From Rhodothermales bacterium (GTDB lineage Bacteria; Bacteroidota; Rhodothermia; Rhodothermales; VXPQ01), in assembly GCA_951812345.1 (NCBI GenBank), contig OX638295.1, positions 1,832,965 through 1,896,964 of the forward strand: DNA of 64,000 nt, read 5' to 3'. The notes under the pieces are model-generated. The model ran no database searches and was not told the origin of the DNA. It was given only the letters and a program-made list of their open reading frames with translations. The position numbers were made by a program, and so were the translations under genes. Below, piece by piece: positions 8,891-18,016 of the stretch (position 1 is the stretch's first letter; every line of letters begins with the position of its first letter).

Positions 8891-10179
8891 CCCCAAAAAC
8901 GAAACATCCCCGGGGCGCCGTCACTGCATGGGCCACGTACGACTTCGCCAATTCGGCATTCACAACCCTCGTCGTCACCTTCGTCTTCGCCACGTATTTC
9001 ACGGATGCGATCGCTGAAGATTCCATATCCGGCACAGCGCTCTGGTCACGTGCTGTAGCCCTGTCTCAGATCGCCGTTGCCTTGCTTTCTCCCTGGCTGG
9101 GCCTTCTTGCGGACAGGAACGGGCTTCGCAAGCGGTTCCTTTTTCTCTCCACGCTGCTGTGCATTGCCGCCTCGGCAGCCCTGTACTTTGCGGGTCCGGG
9201 CGATGTACTGTTTGCCCTTGTCGTATTCACGGCGGGCAACATTGCTTTCGAACTTTCGAATGTCTTCTACAACGCTTTCCTGCCTGAACTGGCGCCACCT
9301 GCACGGATCGGCCGCATATCGGGACATGGCTGGGCGCTCGGGTACGCAGGCGGTTTGTGCTGTCTTCTGATCGGCTACTTTGTTTTCGTGGCCCCTGAAA
9401 CGCCCCCCTTTGGACTCGTCCGTGAAACGGGAGAACATGTGCGGGCGACGAATCTGCTCGTTGCAGCCTGGTACGGAGTCTTTTCGGTTCCCCTTTTCCT
9501 GATCCTGAAGAAATCCCTTCCCGCAAAACGAGTCGCCGTCGGCAAGGCCCTGCAAACGTCCATACAGGAACTAGGGCGTACGTTGCACGAAGTACGACAT
9601 TCCAAAGACCTGTTCCGGCTTCTCGTTGCCCGGCTGATCTACAACGACGGCCTCATCACGCTCTTCGCCTTCGGAGGCATCTATGCCACCGGTACACTCG
9701 GATTCTCCACCGAAGATATTTTTCTCTTCGGCATTGTTCTGAACATTGCAGCAGGCGTCGGCGCCTGGGCTTTCGGCTTTGTGGACGACCACATCGGTGG
9801 ACGCGCCACCATCCTTATCAGCCTTGTCGTGCTTACGCTTGGAACAATCATTGTCGTACTCACGACCAGCATCGGCCTGTTCTGGGTTGCAGCGATCCTT
9901 GGCGGCATATGCGCCGGCCCCAACCAATCCGCAAGCCGCTCGCTCATGGGACGGTTCATTCCTGCCGGCAAGGAAAACGAATACTACGGTCTGTTTGCCT
10001 TCTCGGGCAAGGCGACCGCATTTCTCGGACCGGTGCTGCTGGGAATCGTAACAAGCCTGTTCAACAGCCAGCGGGCCGGCATGGCCATCGTGGCGGCTTT
10101 CTTTATTGCAGGCGCACTCCTGTTGCTTCGTGTCAATGAAGCCCGGGGAATGTCCAGCGCCCGGACATACGGGCAATGA
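8887..10179 (+). CDS. MFS transporter, UMF1/Atg22-like
   Basis: The 430-residue protein has about 12 hydrophobic segments. The N-terminal AWATYDFANSAFTTLVVTFVF motif is typical of the UMF1/Atg22 branch of the major facilitator superfamily. LGLLADRNGLRKRFLF is the loop 2-3 MFS signature, and the second half has FVDDHIGGRATI at the equivalent place. Atg22 exports amino acids from yeast vacuoles; bacterial UMF1 substrates are mostly unknown. The gene overlaps the upstream PLP enzyme by 4 bp, so it probably belongs to a two-gene operon. Confidence 0.88.
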   Translation: MTPKTKHPRGAVTAWATYDFANSAFTTLVVTFVFATYFTDAIAEDSISGTALWSRAVALSQIAVALLSPWLGLLADRNGLRKRFLFLSTLLCIAASAALYFAGPGDVLFALVVFTAGNIAFELSNVFYNAFLPELAPPARIGRISGHGWALGYAGGLCCLLIGYFVFVAPETPPFGLVRETGEHVRATNLLVAAWYGVFSVPLFLILKKSLPAKRVAVGKALQTSIQELGRTLHEVRHSKDLFRLLVARLIYNDGLITLFAFGGIYATGTLGFSTEDIFLFGIVLNIAAGVGAWAFGFVDDHIGGRATILISLVVLTLGTIIVVLTTSIGLFWVAAILGGICAGPNQSASRSLMGRFIPAGKENEYYGLFAFSGKATAFLGPVLLGIVTSLFNSQRAGMAIVAAFFIAGALLLLRVNEARGMSSARTYGQ

Positions 10180-10187
10180 GCCCTGCC

Positions 10188-10637
10188 TTATTCTCCCGTT
10201 TCCTCGACCTGCTGCACACGGGCTATCTGTCGAACATTCCAGGCGTCCTCTCCGAAAGGCGTATCGAACCAGCGATCCAGTATCTCGCTCAGTATAGCCG
10301 GTGATGTAGCGCGCAGACTCAACGCCAGCACATTGGCGTGATTCCAGATACGGGCCCCCTTTGCCGTTTCCCCATCGCTGCACAACGCGGCACGTACGCC
10401 GGATACCTTGTTGGCCACAATAGAGCAACCTGTACCTGTCCAGCACAGCACGATAGCCTCATCGGCCTCACCACTTCGGACCGCCCCGACCGCCTTCAGC
10501 GTTACCTCCGGCCAATCTGCCGTATCCTTTTCTCCCTCTGGCCCGAAATACAGAGGTTCGTGTCCTCGTTGCGTGAGTTCCTCAAGCAGGGTTTTGACGA
10601 GGGGCAACAATTCATCCGTACTGACCGCAATACGCAT
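10188..10637 (-). CDS. RpiB/LacA/LacB-family sugar-phosphate isomerase-like protein
   Basis: 149 residues, normal for RpiB. The conserved core is clear: a CWTGTGCSIVANKVSGVRAALC block carrying the active-site cysteine region, followed by NHANVLALSLRA, which matches the NDANVLALG motif. The family interconverts ribulose-5-P and ribose-5-P or related sugars. The N-terminal substrate motif that usually reads SDHAG is here STDELL, so the usual Asp-His pair is absent and activity may differ. The gene is convergent with the MFS gene, whose stop is 8 bp away. Confidence 0.75.
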   Translation of the reverse strand: MRIAVSTDELLPLVKTLLEELTQRGHEPLYFGPEGEKDTADWPEVTLKAVGAVRSGEADEAIVLCWTGTGCSIVANKVSGVRAALCSDGETAKGARIWNHANVLALSLRATSPAILSEILDRWFDTPFGEDAWNVRQIARVQQVEETGE

Positions 10638-10789
10638 AAAATTCAGGAAATAGATTATGAATACCTGAGACAGAACATGGCATGAAAGAATCTACCGAAC
10701 GCAATCGGACACTACCTCCTCCCTTGTGAACCAGCAGTACGGTGATTAGTTTTTGCGGGCTTGCATGTTGCATTTTCCAACGCGTTCCC

Positions 10790-11611
10790 ATGCCCAGGAC
10801 CCCCACTATCCGACAAATTTCAGAATTTCTCGAAGCATGGGCGCCTCTGTCTTCCGCGATGTCGTACGATAATGTCGGTCTGCAGGTAGGCAACCCCGAT
10901 ATGGAAGTCCGGACCGCATTGCTTGGACTGGACATGACGCCAGGGCTGCTCAACGAAGCGAAAGCGCTCGGCGCCACGCTTATCGTCACCCACCATCCAC
11001 TTCTTTTTCGCCCCTTGCATGCCGTCACCACAGAAGCCTATGTCCCCAGTCTGGTCTGGCGTCTCGCCGCGGAAAACATCGCACTGTACAGTATCCACAC
11101 AAACCTTGACGCCGCCTCGGGAGGCGTATCGTTTGCCCTCGCAAACCAACTGGGACTCACGCATACCGAATTTCTCCAGCCCTCTGAAAGCGGCGAAACC
11201 GGCTTCGGGGCGGTCGGCTCATTGCCTGCCCCCATTCGCCTGCAGGCCCTTCTCGAAATGGTTGCCGAGCGCCTCGAAACCCCTGCATTACGTTACGCGG
11301 GCGACCCCGAAGCACGTATCGAGCGCGTAGCCGTATGCGGCGGTGCAGGAAGCAACCTGATTGCGGAAGCGGCCTCTCACGGCGCAGACGCTTACATTAC
11401 TGCGGATATAAAATATCACGACTTTTTCAACGTGCTCGACACGCAAGGGCATCCGTACCCCGCCCTGATCGATGCCGGACACTACGAAACGGAAAAATTC
11501 ACAGAAAGCCTGCTTGTCGAGGCTCTGGCGAAACAATTTCCCCAAACAGTCTGGCAACGTACGCAAACGAGCACAAACCCCGTGCGAACTTTTATCCCTC
11601 CAGGATGTTAA
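10790..11611 (+). CDS. Nif3-like dinuclear metal-centre protein
   Basis: 273 residues. The Nif3/YbgI metal ligands are visible: VTHHPLLF near the N-terminus, HTNLDAASGGV, and the C-terminal DAGHYETEK. An SYDNVGLQVG motif precedes them, as is typical. Family members form hexameric rings with a two-metal site. A GTP cyclohydrolase I type 2 activity has been proposed, but the role is not settled. The start at 10790 begins MPRTPTIRQISEFLE, like homologues. The zinc-ribbon-family gene follows after 55 bp, a pairing commonly seen next to nif3-like genes. Confidence 0.88.
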   Translation: MPRTPTIRQISEFLEAWAPLSSAMSYDNVGLQVGNPDMEVRTALLGLDMTPGLLNEAKALGATLIVTHHPLLFRPLHAVTTEAYVPSLVWRLAAENIALYSIHTNLDAASGGVSFALANQLGLTHTEFLQPSESGETGFGAVGSLPAPIRLQALLEMVAERLETPALRYAGDPEARIERVAVCGGAGSNLIAEAASHGADAYITADIKYHDFFNVLDTQGHPYPALIDAGHYETEKFTESLLVEALAKQFPQTVWQRTQTSTNPVRTFIPPGC

Positions 11612-11666
11612 TATAGTTTGCACCCGCCAGACCTTTTCTTCATCGAGATACACCACAGAATACAAC

Positions 11667-12425
11667 ATGCCCACTGCTCAGGAGACAAGTACCGGCGAAC
11701 AACTGCGAGCCCTGATCTGTCTCCAGTACATCGACAGCCAAATAGACCAGATCGAAAAACTGCGAGGCGACCTGCCGGAAGAAATTCGCGACCTCCGGGA
11801 CGAAAAGGAAGGGCTTTCGACACGCATTGAGAAATACAAGCAGGAGGAAACGCAAAACAAGGAAGACAAGGAGTCATCCGGCAAAGGTATCAAGGACGGC
11901 GAGCTACTCATTGCGCGGTACGAGGAACAGCAACTCCAGGTAAGGAACAACCGGGAATACGACGCGCTCACGAAGGAAGTCGAAGCACAGAAGCAGCGCA
12001 TTGAGGAAGCGAAAAAACGCATTGAAGAGATTGACCTGAACGAAGACGGGCACAAGGCCGCTATCGAAGAGGCCGAAACCCGGATGAAGGAACTGGACGA
12101 AGTCCTCGCCACGAAGGAAAAGGATTTACAGGAAGTGCTTGACGATACCAAACAGGAACAGGCGCATCTGGAAAAAAAACGAGCCGAGGCCGCCAAAAAG
12201 GTGGATGCTCGCTATCTGCTCGCCTATGAACGTCTGCGGCAACGTCTGCACGATGGCAGAGCAGTGGTACCGATCGAACGAGGCGCAGCGGCCGGCTTTG
12301 CCGTTCCTCCGCAACGCCAGGTCGAGATCCGCCAGGGTAATCGCATTGTGGCCTGCGAGCACACGGGACGGATCATCGTAGATAACGACCTGTTCGTCAA
12401 GACCGTCGAGGCAACAAACGCATAG
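11667..12425 (+). CDS. Coiled-coil protein of the C4 zinc-ribbon (CdsZ-like) family with lost zinc ligands
   Basis: 252 residues. Residues about 30-185 form a long, highly charged coiled coil. The C-terminus keeps the family core (AVVPIERGAAAGFAVPPQRQVEIRQ, then ACEHTGRIIVD). In typical members two CxxC pairs occupy the positions that here read GAAAGF and CEHTG. Only one of the four cysteines remains, so zinc binding is unlikely. Homologues have been linked to ribosome hibernation (CdsZ) or annotated only as zinc-ribbon proteins. The start at 11667 lies 55 bp after the Nif3-like gene. Probable co-transcription. Confidence 0.82.
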   Translation: MPTAQETSTGEQLRALICLQYIDSQIDQIEKLRGDLPEEIRDLRDEKEGLSTRIEKYKQEETQNKEDKESSGKGIKDGELLIARYEEQQLQVRNNREYDALTKEVEAQKQRIEEAKKRIEEIDLNEDGHKAAIEEAETRMKELDEVLATKEKDLQEVLDDTKQEQAHLEKKRAEAAKKVDARYLLAYERLRQRLHDGRAVVPIERGAAAGFAVPPQRQVEIRQGNRIVACEHTGRIIVDNDLFVKTVEATNA

Positions 12426-12532
12426 CCCGTTCGTACGAAGGCGCACAGGTGATTCTGCCGCCCTTCTCTCGCCATCAGGCAACGACAGGGAACAAGGTCG
12501 AACCAATGCGTACGGCCCGGCACATTCTCCGA

Positions 12533-12788
12533 AGGATACTCTGATTAAGTCCGCAAAGATTCAGAGGCTGAAAGGGGTGCGCTGGCAAGGAATGACGAAG
12601 CAATGTGGCAGGCCCCACATAATGAGGAATGACACGGCCAGCGTGCCCCTGTCTGCCTCCCGAAGGGCGCTTCACGCTCGCAAGTACAGGATATTATGAT
12701 TTTATCATCGGAATCAGCGGAAAATATGCGAATTCGGGGCGTTGCGAACGTGAAGCGCTGAACGAAGTGGATTTGATCAGAGTATCCT
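12533..12788 (+). repeat. Full-length dispersed structured repeat (type 1 loop), reference copy
   Basis: A 256-bp element starts AGGATACTCTGATTAAGTCC and ends GATTTGATCAGAGTATCCT, giving terminal inverted repeats. Inside, arms at 12564-12586 and 12637-12659 pair at about 21 of 23 positions. They enclose a hairpin ATGTGG..CCACAT flanked by two direct copies of GGAATGAC. A second stem joins GCGCTTCACGCTCGCAA to TTGCGAACGTGAAGCGC. It has no transposase and too little coding capacity, so it resembles a MITE or ERIC-like palindrome. It ends six bases before RNase P RNA. Related copies lie at 19437, 23302, 23523, 40631, 53018 and, as derivatives, 6622 and 2452. Confidence 0.9.
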
Positions 12789-12794
12789 TAAATA

Positions 12795-13202
<408 letters not shown>

Positions 13203-13232
13203 TGCCGCCATACGCCAGGAAGGCTTACTCTC

Positions 13233-13586
13233 TTACTCTTCGGCGGGAAGCGGCTGAGGCGCTCCCGGAAGTTCCTGCTGCTCTCCGACAGGAGGCAGTG
13301 CAGGGGTCGTTTGTTCTTCCTGCGCCTGCTGCTGAATCACGCTTTCCTGCACCTGCTCCTCTCCAATAGCGAAATTCGACACGACGCAAAGTACGATGAA
13401 CAGCGTCGCAAGCATCCAGGTCGCCTTCTCAAGCACATCAGGCGCCTGACGCGTTCCCAGGATTTGCTGCGTAGCGCCGCCTGCGGCAATACCGGCAAGC
13501 CCCCCTCCCTTACCGCTCTGCACAAGCACTATCAACGTAATCAGGACCGCAATCAATGCGATCAGCGTGATGATGAACGTAAACAT
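13233..13586 (-). CDS. secG: SecG preprotein translocase subunit
   Basis: 117 residues with two transmembrane helices (about 3-22 and 54-72). Between them is the conserved VLVQSGKGGGLAG loop followed by a Gly/Ala-rich stretch. A long proline- and glutamate-rich cytoplasmic or periplasmic tail follows, as in Bacteroidota SecG. It acts at the inner membrane with SecYE in protein export. The gene is convergent with rnpB and begins 30 bp after its end. The NUDIX gene lies upstream on the same strand. Confidence 0.93.
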   Translation of the reverse strand: MFTFIITLIALIAVLITLIVLVQSGKGGGLAGIAAGGATQQILGTRQAPDVLEKATWMLATLFIVLCVVSNFAIGEEQVQESVIQQQAQEEQTTPALPPVGEQQELPGAPQPLPAEE

Positions 13587-13719
13587 GGTTGCCGTATCGT
13601 TGAATATGAAATGGTGGCCAATCGCGCCCGCGCCGATGAACGATCAGGTCTGACACGCTGCAACCGTACCGGTACGCCGAACACCCGCATCAGGATCCAT
13701 GCGCCGGCGGCAGAGACGT

Positions 13720-14301
13720 TTACCCACGCGCCGAGACGTCCATTGAAGCTGCCTCGCGCTGGTCGAGATGGTAACGCGCATAGAGCAGAGCCAACGCGGA
13801 TTTCATATCGACGATACCTCCCTCCCGTACAAGTTTCAGCGCATGATCAAAAGACATCGACACCACTTCCATGAATTCACCTTGCTCAAGGCGCTGCCCC
13901 CCAACCTCCGTAAGATCTTCGGCAAGATATAAATGAATGATCTCATTGCTGTAGCCGAGACAAGGAAAAAGAGCGCCCAGCTTCGTGAAGGACGCCGCGC
14001 GCCACCCGGTTTCCTCCTCCAGTTCGCGGGCCGCTGCTTCGGCAGTGTCTTCTCCCGGCTTGTCCAGTTTCCCGGCAGGTACTTCAAGAAACGTGCTTTT
14101 GGCCGGATACCGGAACTGACGCACCAGCAAGGTCGAGCCATCCGGAAACAACGGCGCCACAGCGGACGCCCCGGGATGATCGATCCACTCCCGAACCCCT
14201 TCCTGTCCATCCGGAAGAAGAACGCTGTCGCGATACACCTTAAGCAACTTGCCATCGAGCAGTTGCTCGGACGAACATTCTTTTTCGATGAGATTCTGCA
14301 T
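13720..14301 (-). CDS. NUDIX hydrolase, ADP-ribose pyrophosphatase-like
   Basis: 193 residues. The Nudix box is intact: GKLDKPGEDTAEAAARELEEETGW around residues 97-120, matching Gx5Ex7REUxEExGU. It is preceded by RQFRYP and FLEVPAGKLD, which are typical of ADP-sugar pyrophosphatases (NudF/YffH type). The expected reaction is hydrolysis of ADP-ribose or a related nucleoside diphosphate sugar to AMP plus sugar phosphate. The substrate is inferred from family signature only. It lies 133 bp upstream of secG on the same strand. Confidence 0.88.
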   Translation of the reverse strand: MQNLIEKECSSEQLLDGKLLKVYRDSVLLPDGQEGVREWIDHPGASAVAPLFPDGSTLLVRQFRYPAKSTFLEVPAGKLDKPGEDTAEAAARELEEETGWRAASFTKLGALFPCLGYSNEIIHLYLAEDLTEVGGQRLEQGEFMEVVSMSFDHALKLVREGGIVDMKSALALLYARYHLDQREAASMDVSARG

Positions 14302-14450
14302 GACGAAAAACGGACCGGGCGAAATGTCTGTGATCTTGTGGGCGCATAGGGTTTCCGAATGCCCCCTCCGAACGCACGCGGCGCGATATGGGTCCCCCCT
14401 TTTCTCTGCCCGTCGTATCGCCTTCCCCTGTACGCTGCTGCCGCTACCGG

Positions 14451-16115
14451 TTACAGCCCAAAGGAAACGCCTGCATGAATGCGCACATCCCCCGGCCCGC
14501 TCTCAGGATTCAGGGCGGCGCTCATATTCATAATGCCGGCGGCGGTTCTGAATCGGATGCCCACGCCGTACCCCGGGTGGATACCCTGCATAGTCCGCAG
14601 GTCCGGCGTCTCCGGGCGATCCACATAGCCAAGATCGAAAAAGCCATAGGCATACGAAACCGCATCGATCAATACCCTGTATTCGGCAAGCGCCCTTCCG
14701 ACAATGCGCCCCAAAAACCGGTCTTCATCGTATCCCCTGAGCGTCGCAGCACCCCCGAACCGGAAAAGATCACTGCGATCGTACTCCGGACTCAACAAGA
14801 CGCGGGCGTCTACTCCAAAAACAACCACTGATCGGGAAAATACCGGGGCAAACCAGCGCCCCGTCGCATACAGTCGCTGTTGCTCCAGCAATGCCCTGCT
14901 CCGAAGCGTATCCGTGCCGACCACATGGTATTCCGTGCGCTCCTTGCGCCCGCTTTCGAGGTTCATCTCCACATAAAAACCCTGTGCAGGATTCGATGTG
15001 TTGTCCAGGAGCGACAAGCGCACGCCCAGGCCGAGGAAACGCGCCTTCGCCATGGGAGCCACCTGCCGACCTGCCGGGCCAAACCGTACGCCGGCTTGCC
15101 CGGGCGCCGTGCTTTCCCGGCTGAATCCGGCAAATGCCTTCATCCCTGGAGCAAGATCATAGCTCAGTTCACCCCGGTATGTCCTTTTTCCGTACGTAGA
15201 ATCTTCTTCCAGGCCGGAGAAACCTGCCTCCAATCCCAGCGGAAGTCCAAAAGCGAACGGCCAGGCCGCCGACACATCGAGGCTGGTCACGTGATCCGGC
15301 AGCCGGTTCATGCGCAACGACGTCGCGAGGCCGCGTCCGAACGGATTGCGGAGCGCAAGATGTCCGCTGCCCGTAATGCTGCCGCGCTGACCATCCTCCG
15401 AGGGAGGTAAATACCCCAGCACCAGATCGAAGGCCCCGGGGGGGCCTTCTTCTATAGGGATACGCACCACAGCCGACGTATCGGCAGCTATACGCAATAC
15501 CGGCAGGCCCACGGTCTCGAAGAGTTCCTTTCCTTCAATGCGGCGACGGAGGCGCTCCGCGTCGAACCGGAGTATTTTCATCCCCGGTTTCATTCCCGCC
15601 AGACGGATAACAAGCTGCGGCGGGGTCCGTCGGGCGCCCTCCAGGTCGAATCGCCGAAGCACCACCTCCGGGCCGGAAACGATGTGCAATGTGACGGCAA
15701 GCCGATCCGGCGCATCGCCGGAAAGTCCTATCCTCTCCACGGAAGCGGTCGACAGGGGAAGCCCCTCCCGTTCCAGCACGGACAACACCTGTCCGATATC
15801 CGCTTCCATACGAAGCGGATCGAATGGCTCTCCAACCCCGAACGCCACGTCCGTCCGGACAATACGGAGGCGGGTCGGGTCCAGGCCCGTGATGCGCACC
15901 TCCCCAAGCAAGACCTGCGTACTATCGGACAGGCGGCCCGCCATATCGTCTCCGCCATCGCGCTCCTCCACCCCTCCTTCCGGGGCGTCGGCGGGCAAAA
16001 CAGTGCGCTCCCTGTCCCCGGATTGCGCATACGCCTCCGGAAACAGGCCCCCAGGCGCCGCGATCACCAGAACCGCAAGGGTAAGCGCCCGTACAAACCG
16101 CGTTTCGATCCGCAT
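14451..16115 (-). CDS. Omp85-superfamily outer-membrane protein (TamA/BamA-like)
   Basis: About 554 residues with a signal peptide (MRIETRFVRALTLAVLVIAAPGG..AYA). Residues about 75-250 look like two or three POTRA-type modules (FGVGEPFDPLRMEADI; LRRRIEGKELFETVG). The C-terminal half is a 16-strand-type barrel with the loop 6 motif RGYDEDRF and a terminal phenylalanine-type strand (HAGVSFGL). The protein is shorter than BamA, so it is more likely TamA-like or an FhaC-type secretion barrel. The start at 16115 is chosen for the signal peptide. It is divergent from mutY, with only 8 bp between start codons. Confidence 0.8.
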   Translation of the reverse strand: MRIETRFVRALTLAVLVIAAPGGLFPEAYAQSGDRERTVLPADAPEGGVEERDGGDDMAGRLSDSTQVLLGEVRITGLDPTRLRIVRTDVAFGVGEPFDPLRMEADIGQVLSVLEREGLPLSTASVERIGLSGDAPDRLAVTLHIVSGPEVVLRRFDLEGARRTPPQLVIRLAGMKPGMKILRFDAERLRRRIEGKELFETVGLPVLRIAADTSAVVRIPIEEGPPGAFDLVLGYLPPSEDGQRGSITGSGHLALRNPFGRGLATSLRMNRLPDHVTSLDVSAAWPFAFGLPLGLEAGFSGLEEDSTYGKRTYRGELSYDLAPGMKAFAGFSRESTAPGQAGVRFGPAGRQVAPMAKARFLGLGVRLSLLDNTSNPAQGFYVEMNLESGRKERTEYHVVGTDTLRSRALLEQQRLYATGRWFAPVFSRSVVVFGVDARVLLSPEYDRSDLFRFGGAATLRGYDEDRFLGRIVGRALAEYRVLIDAVSYAYGFFDLGYVDRPETPDLRTMQGIHPGYGVGIRFRTAAGIMNMSAALNPESGPGDVRIHAGVSFGL

Positions 16116-16123
16116 GGCCACGC

Positions 16124-17254
16124 ATGACAAAACGAGTCCCTTCGGCACACGTTCCGCCCGGCGCCGCATGCAAGCGCGCCTTTCGGGAAAACCTGCTGGC
16201 ATGGTACGACGCGGAGCGCCGGGATATGCCATGGCGCAACGTCTCCGATCCGTACCGCATCTGGTTGTCCGAGGTCATGCTCCAGCAGACCCGCGTCGAT
16301 CAGGCAGAGCCATACTATCAACGATTCGCGGAGCGTTTCCCGACCGTCGAGGACCTTGCCGACGCCCCCCTCGACGATGTGCTTGCATGCTGGGAAGGTC
16401 TCGGTTACTATTCCCGCGCCCGCAACCTGCACAAGGCTGCCCGGCGCATCGTCGAATCCTTTGGAGGGCGCATCCCATCCGACGAACAGGATATCCGTTC
16501 TCTTCCCGGCGTAGGGCCGTACACTGCCGCCGCCGTACTGTCCATTGCCTACGGGAAAGCCCATGCGGCACTCGACGGGAACGCAATAAGAGTACTTACA
16601 CGAGTATTCCGGATAGGCGAAGACGCAAACCGAACCGCAACGCGCAGGCGCTTGCAGGAGACAGCGGCGTTACTGATGGATCCGGCCCGTCCAGGCGCCT
16701 TCAATCAGGCCGTCATGGAACTGGGGGCAAACGTATGCAAACCCTCCGCGCCCTGTTGCGAAATTTGCCCCCTGAAGTCCGTATGCGCCGCAGCGGCACA
16801 GGGGAATCCGGAGTCGTTCCCGGTTACGCCTCCTCGTAAAAAAACACCTCATTTCGATGTAGCCGTGGTAATCGTTTTCGATGAAGCCGGGCGCCTGCTG
16901 GTATGCAAACGCCCCGAGGAAGCTATGCTCGGAGGATTATGGGAGTTTCCCGGCGGCAAGCGAAAACCCGGCGAAACGCTGGAGGCAACGTGCCGGCGCA
17001 CCTTGCAGGAGAAATGGAACGCTGTCGTCGAAACAGGCGATCTCGTTCACCGGATTTCTCATGCGTACAGCCATTTTCGCATCACGATGCACGCCTTCCG
17101 GGCGGCTATCGCAGCGGGTACGCCCTGTTCCCGCGAGGGACGCGCCCTGAAATGGGCCGACCGCGCCGAACTACGCGCCCTGGCGTTTTCAAAAACGGGG
17201 CGCCGCCTGATCGAATACATGGAGGAGCAAAAAACAGCAGGTGAAACGAGTTGA
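16124..17254 (+). CDS. mutY: A/G-specific adenine DNA glycosylase MutY
   Basis: 376 residues. Removes adenine mispaired with 8-oxoguanine or G in base-excision repair. Visible elements: MPWR and EVMLQQTRV near the N-terminus, the helix-hairpin-helix LPGVGPYTAAAVLS, the catalytic Asp in DGNAIRVLTR, and the 4Fe-4S ligands in CKPSAPCCEICPLKSVC (C-x6-C-x2-C-x5-C). The C-terminal domain (about 245-360) is NUDIX-like, with a degenerate box GKRKPGETLEATCRRTLQEKW, as expected for the MutY oxoG-recognition domain. Its start lies 8 bp from the divergent Omp85 gene, so the promoters must overlap the coding regions. Confidence 0.95.
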   Translation: MTKRVPSAHVPPGAACKRAFRENLLAWYDAERRDMPWRNVSDPYRIWLSEVMLQQTRVDQAEPYYQRFAERFPTVEDLADAPLDDVLACWEGLGYYSRARNLHKAARRIVESFGGRIPSDEQDIRSLPGVGPYTAAAVLSIAYGKAHAALDGNAIRVLTRVFRIGEDANRTATRRRLQETAALLMDPARPGAFNQAVMELGANVCKPSAPCCEICPLKSVCAAAAQGNPESFPVTPPRKKTPHFDVAVVIVFDEAGRLLVCKRPEEAMLGGLWEFPGGKRKPGETLEATCRRTLQEKWNAVVETGDLVHRISHAYSHFRITMHAFRAAIAAGTPCSREGRALKWADRAELRALAFSKTGRRLIEYMEEQKTAGETS

Positions 17255-17329
17255 TCGGCAGCACGTAGGAAAAAGAGCCCGCATCGTTCGTCTTCCCGAA
17301 ATCGGGCATCCACTACAAGACGCAGGACT

Positions 17330-17998
17330 ATGGATTTTGGAGACCTTTTCTGGATTATTCCGGTTATCTATGTCCTGAAGCGGGTCTTCTTCGGCGCTCG
17401 CAAGCCGGAGCCGGCTGAAAAACCCCCGGTGCGCGAACCCCGGCAGCCGGAACGCCAACGAGCGCTGTCACAGAGTAGTCAGCAGGAATTGCATGAAGCG
17501 CTTGGCGAGATCGGCGTGGCGCTGGGCTTTCCGGTGAGTATGATGGAGGAAGACAGCAGCCCGAAAGAGGCCGTAGAAACAGCGGACTACCCGTCTGCCT
17601 CCCCGATATCTTTTAGCGCCGAAGACGGCTTTGGACCAAAAGCCGGCATGGATTCCGGAACCTCCCTGTTCCCCATGGATCCGGCGCCGGAAGAAGTCGC
17701 TTTGTACGATCACTGGCAGGAAACATCCGTGCCGGAACCGATCTACGAAACAGACGCCTTGCTCGCCAAAGAAGAAGCGTTCGAGGCAAGAGGAAGCGAT
17801 CAGACCCTGGAGCGCAAAGCGGGAAACCTGGAGTCCGCAGCCGAAGGACTATCCCCGTACGAACGTCCCAAAGCGCCCGGCCATACCCTGCGGCGGCTCG
17901 TTGCGCGCGGTTCGCTGCAGGAAGCGGTCGTAATGAAAGAACTGCTCGACCGACCCGTTTCGCTGCGCCGGAGATCCGTATCTCCTTTCAAAAGATGA
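17330..17998 (+). CDS. Membrane-anchored acidic protein of unknown function
   Basis: 222 residues. The N-terminus MDFGDLFWIIPVIYVLKRVFF is one transmembrane anchor. Residues 25-180 are low-complexity, acidic and proline-rich with no recognisable fold. The last 35 residues contain a more ordered helix, TLRRLVARGSLQEAVVMKELLDRPVSLR, resembling the conserved C-terminal tail of small uncharacterised proteins in this lineage in which a helix of the type LQEAxxxxEILxxPxxLR recurs. It follows mutY by 75 bp on the same strand. I do not recognise the family. Confidence 0.6.
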   Translation: MDFGDLFWIIPVIYVLKRVFFGARKPEPAEKPPVREPRQPERQRALSQSSQQELHEALGEIGVALGFPVSMMEEDSSPKEAVETADYPSASPISFSAEDGFGPKAGMDSGTSLFPMDPAPEEVALYDHWQETSVPEPIYETDALLAKEEAFEARGSDQTLERKAGNLESAAEGLSPYERPKAPGHTLRRLVARGSLQEAVVMKELLDRPVSLRRRSVSPFKR

Positions 17999-18016
17999 AA
18001 AGGCGCCGCTTCAGGA

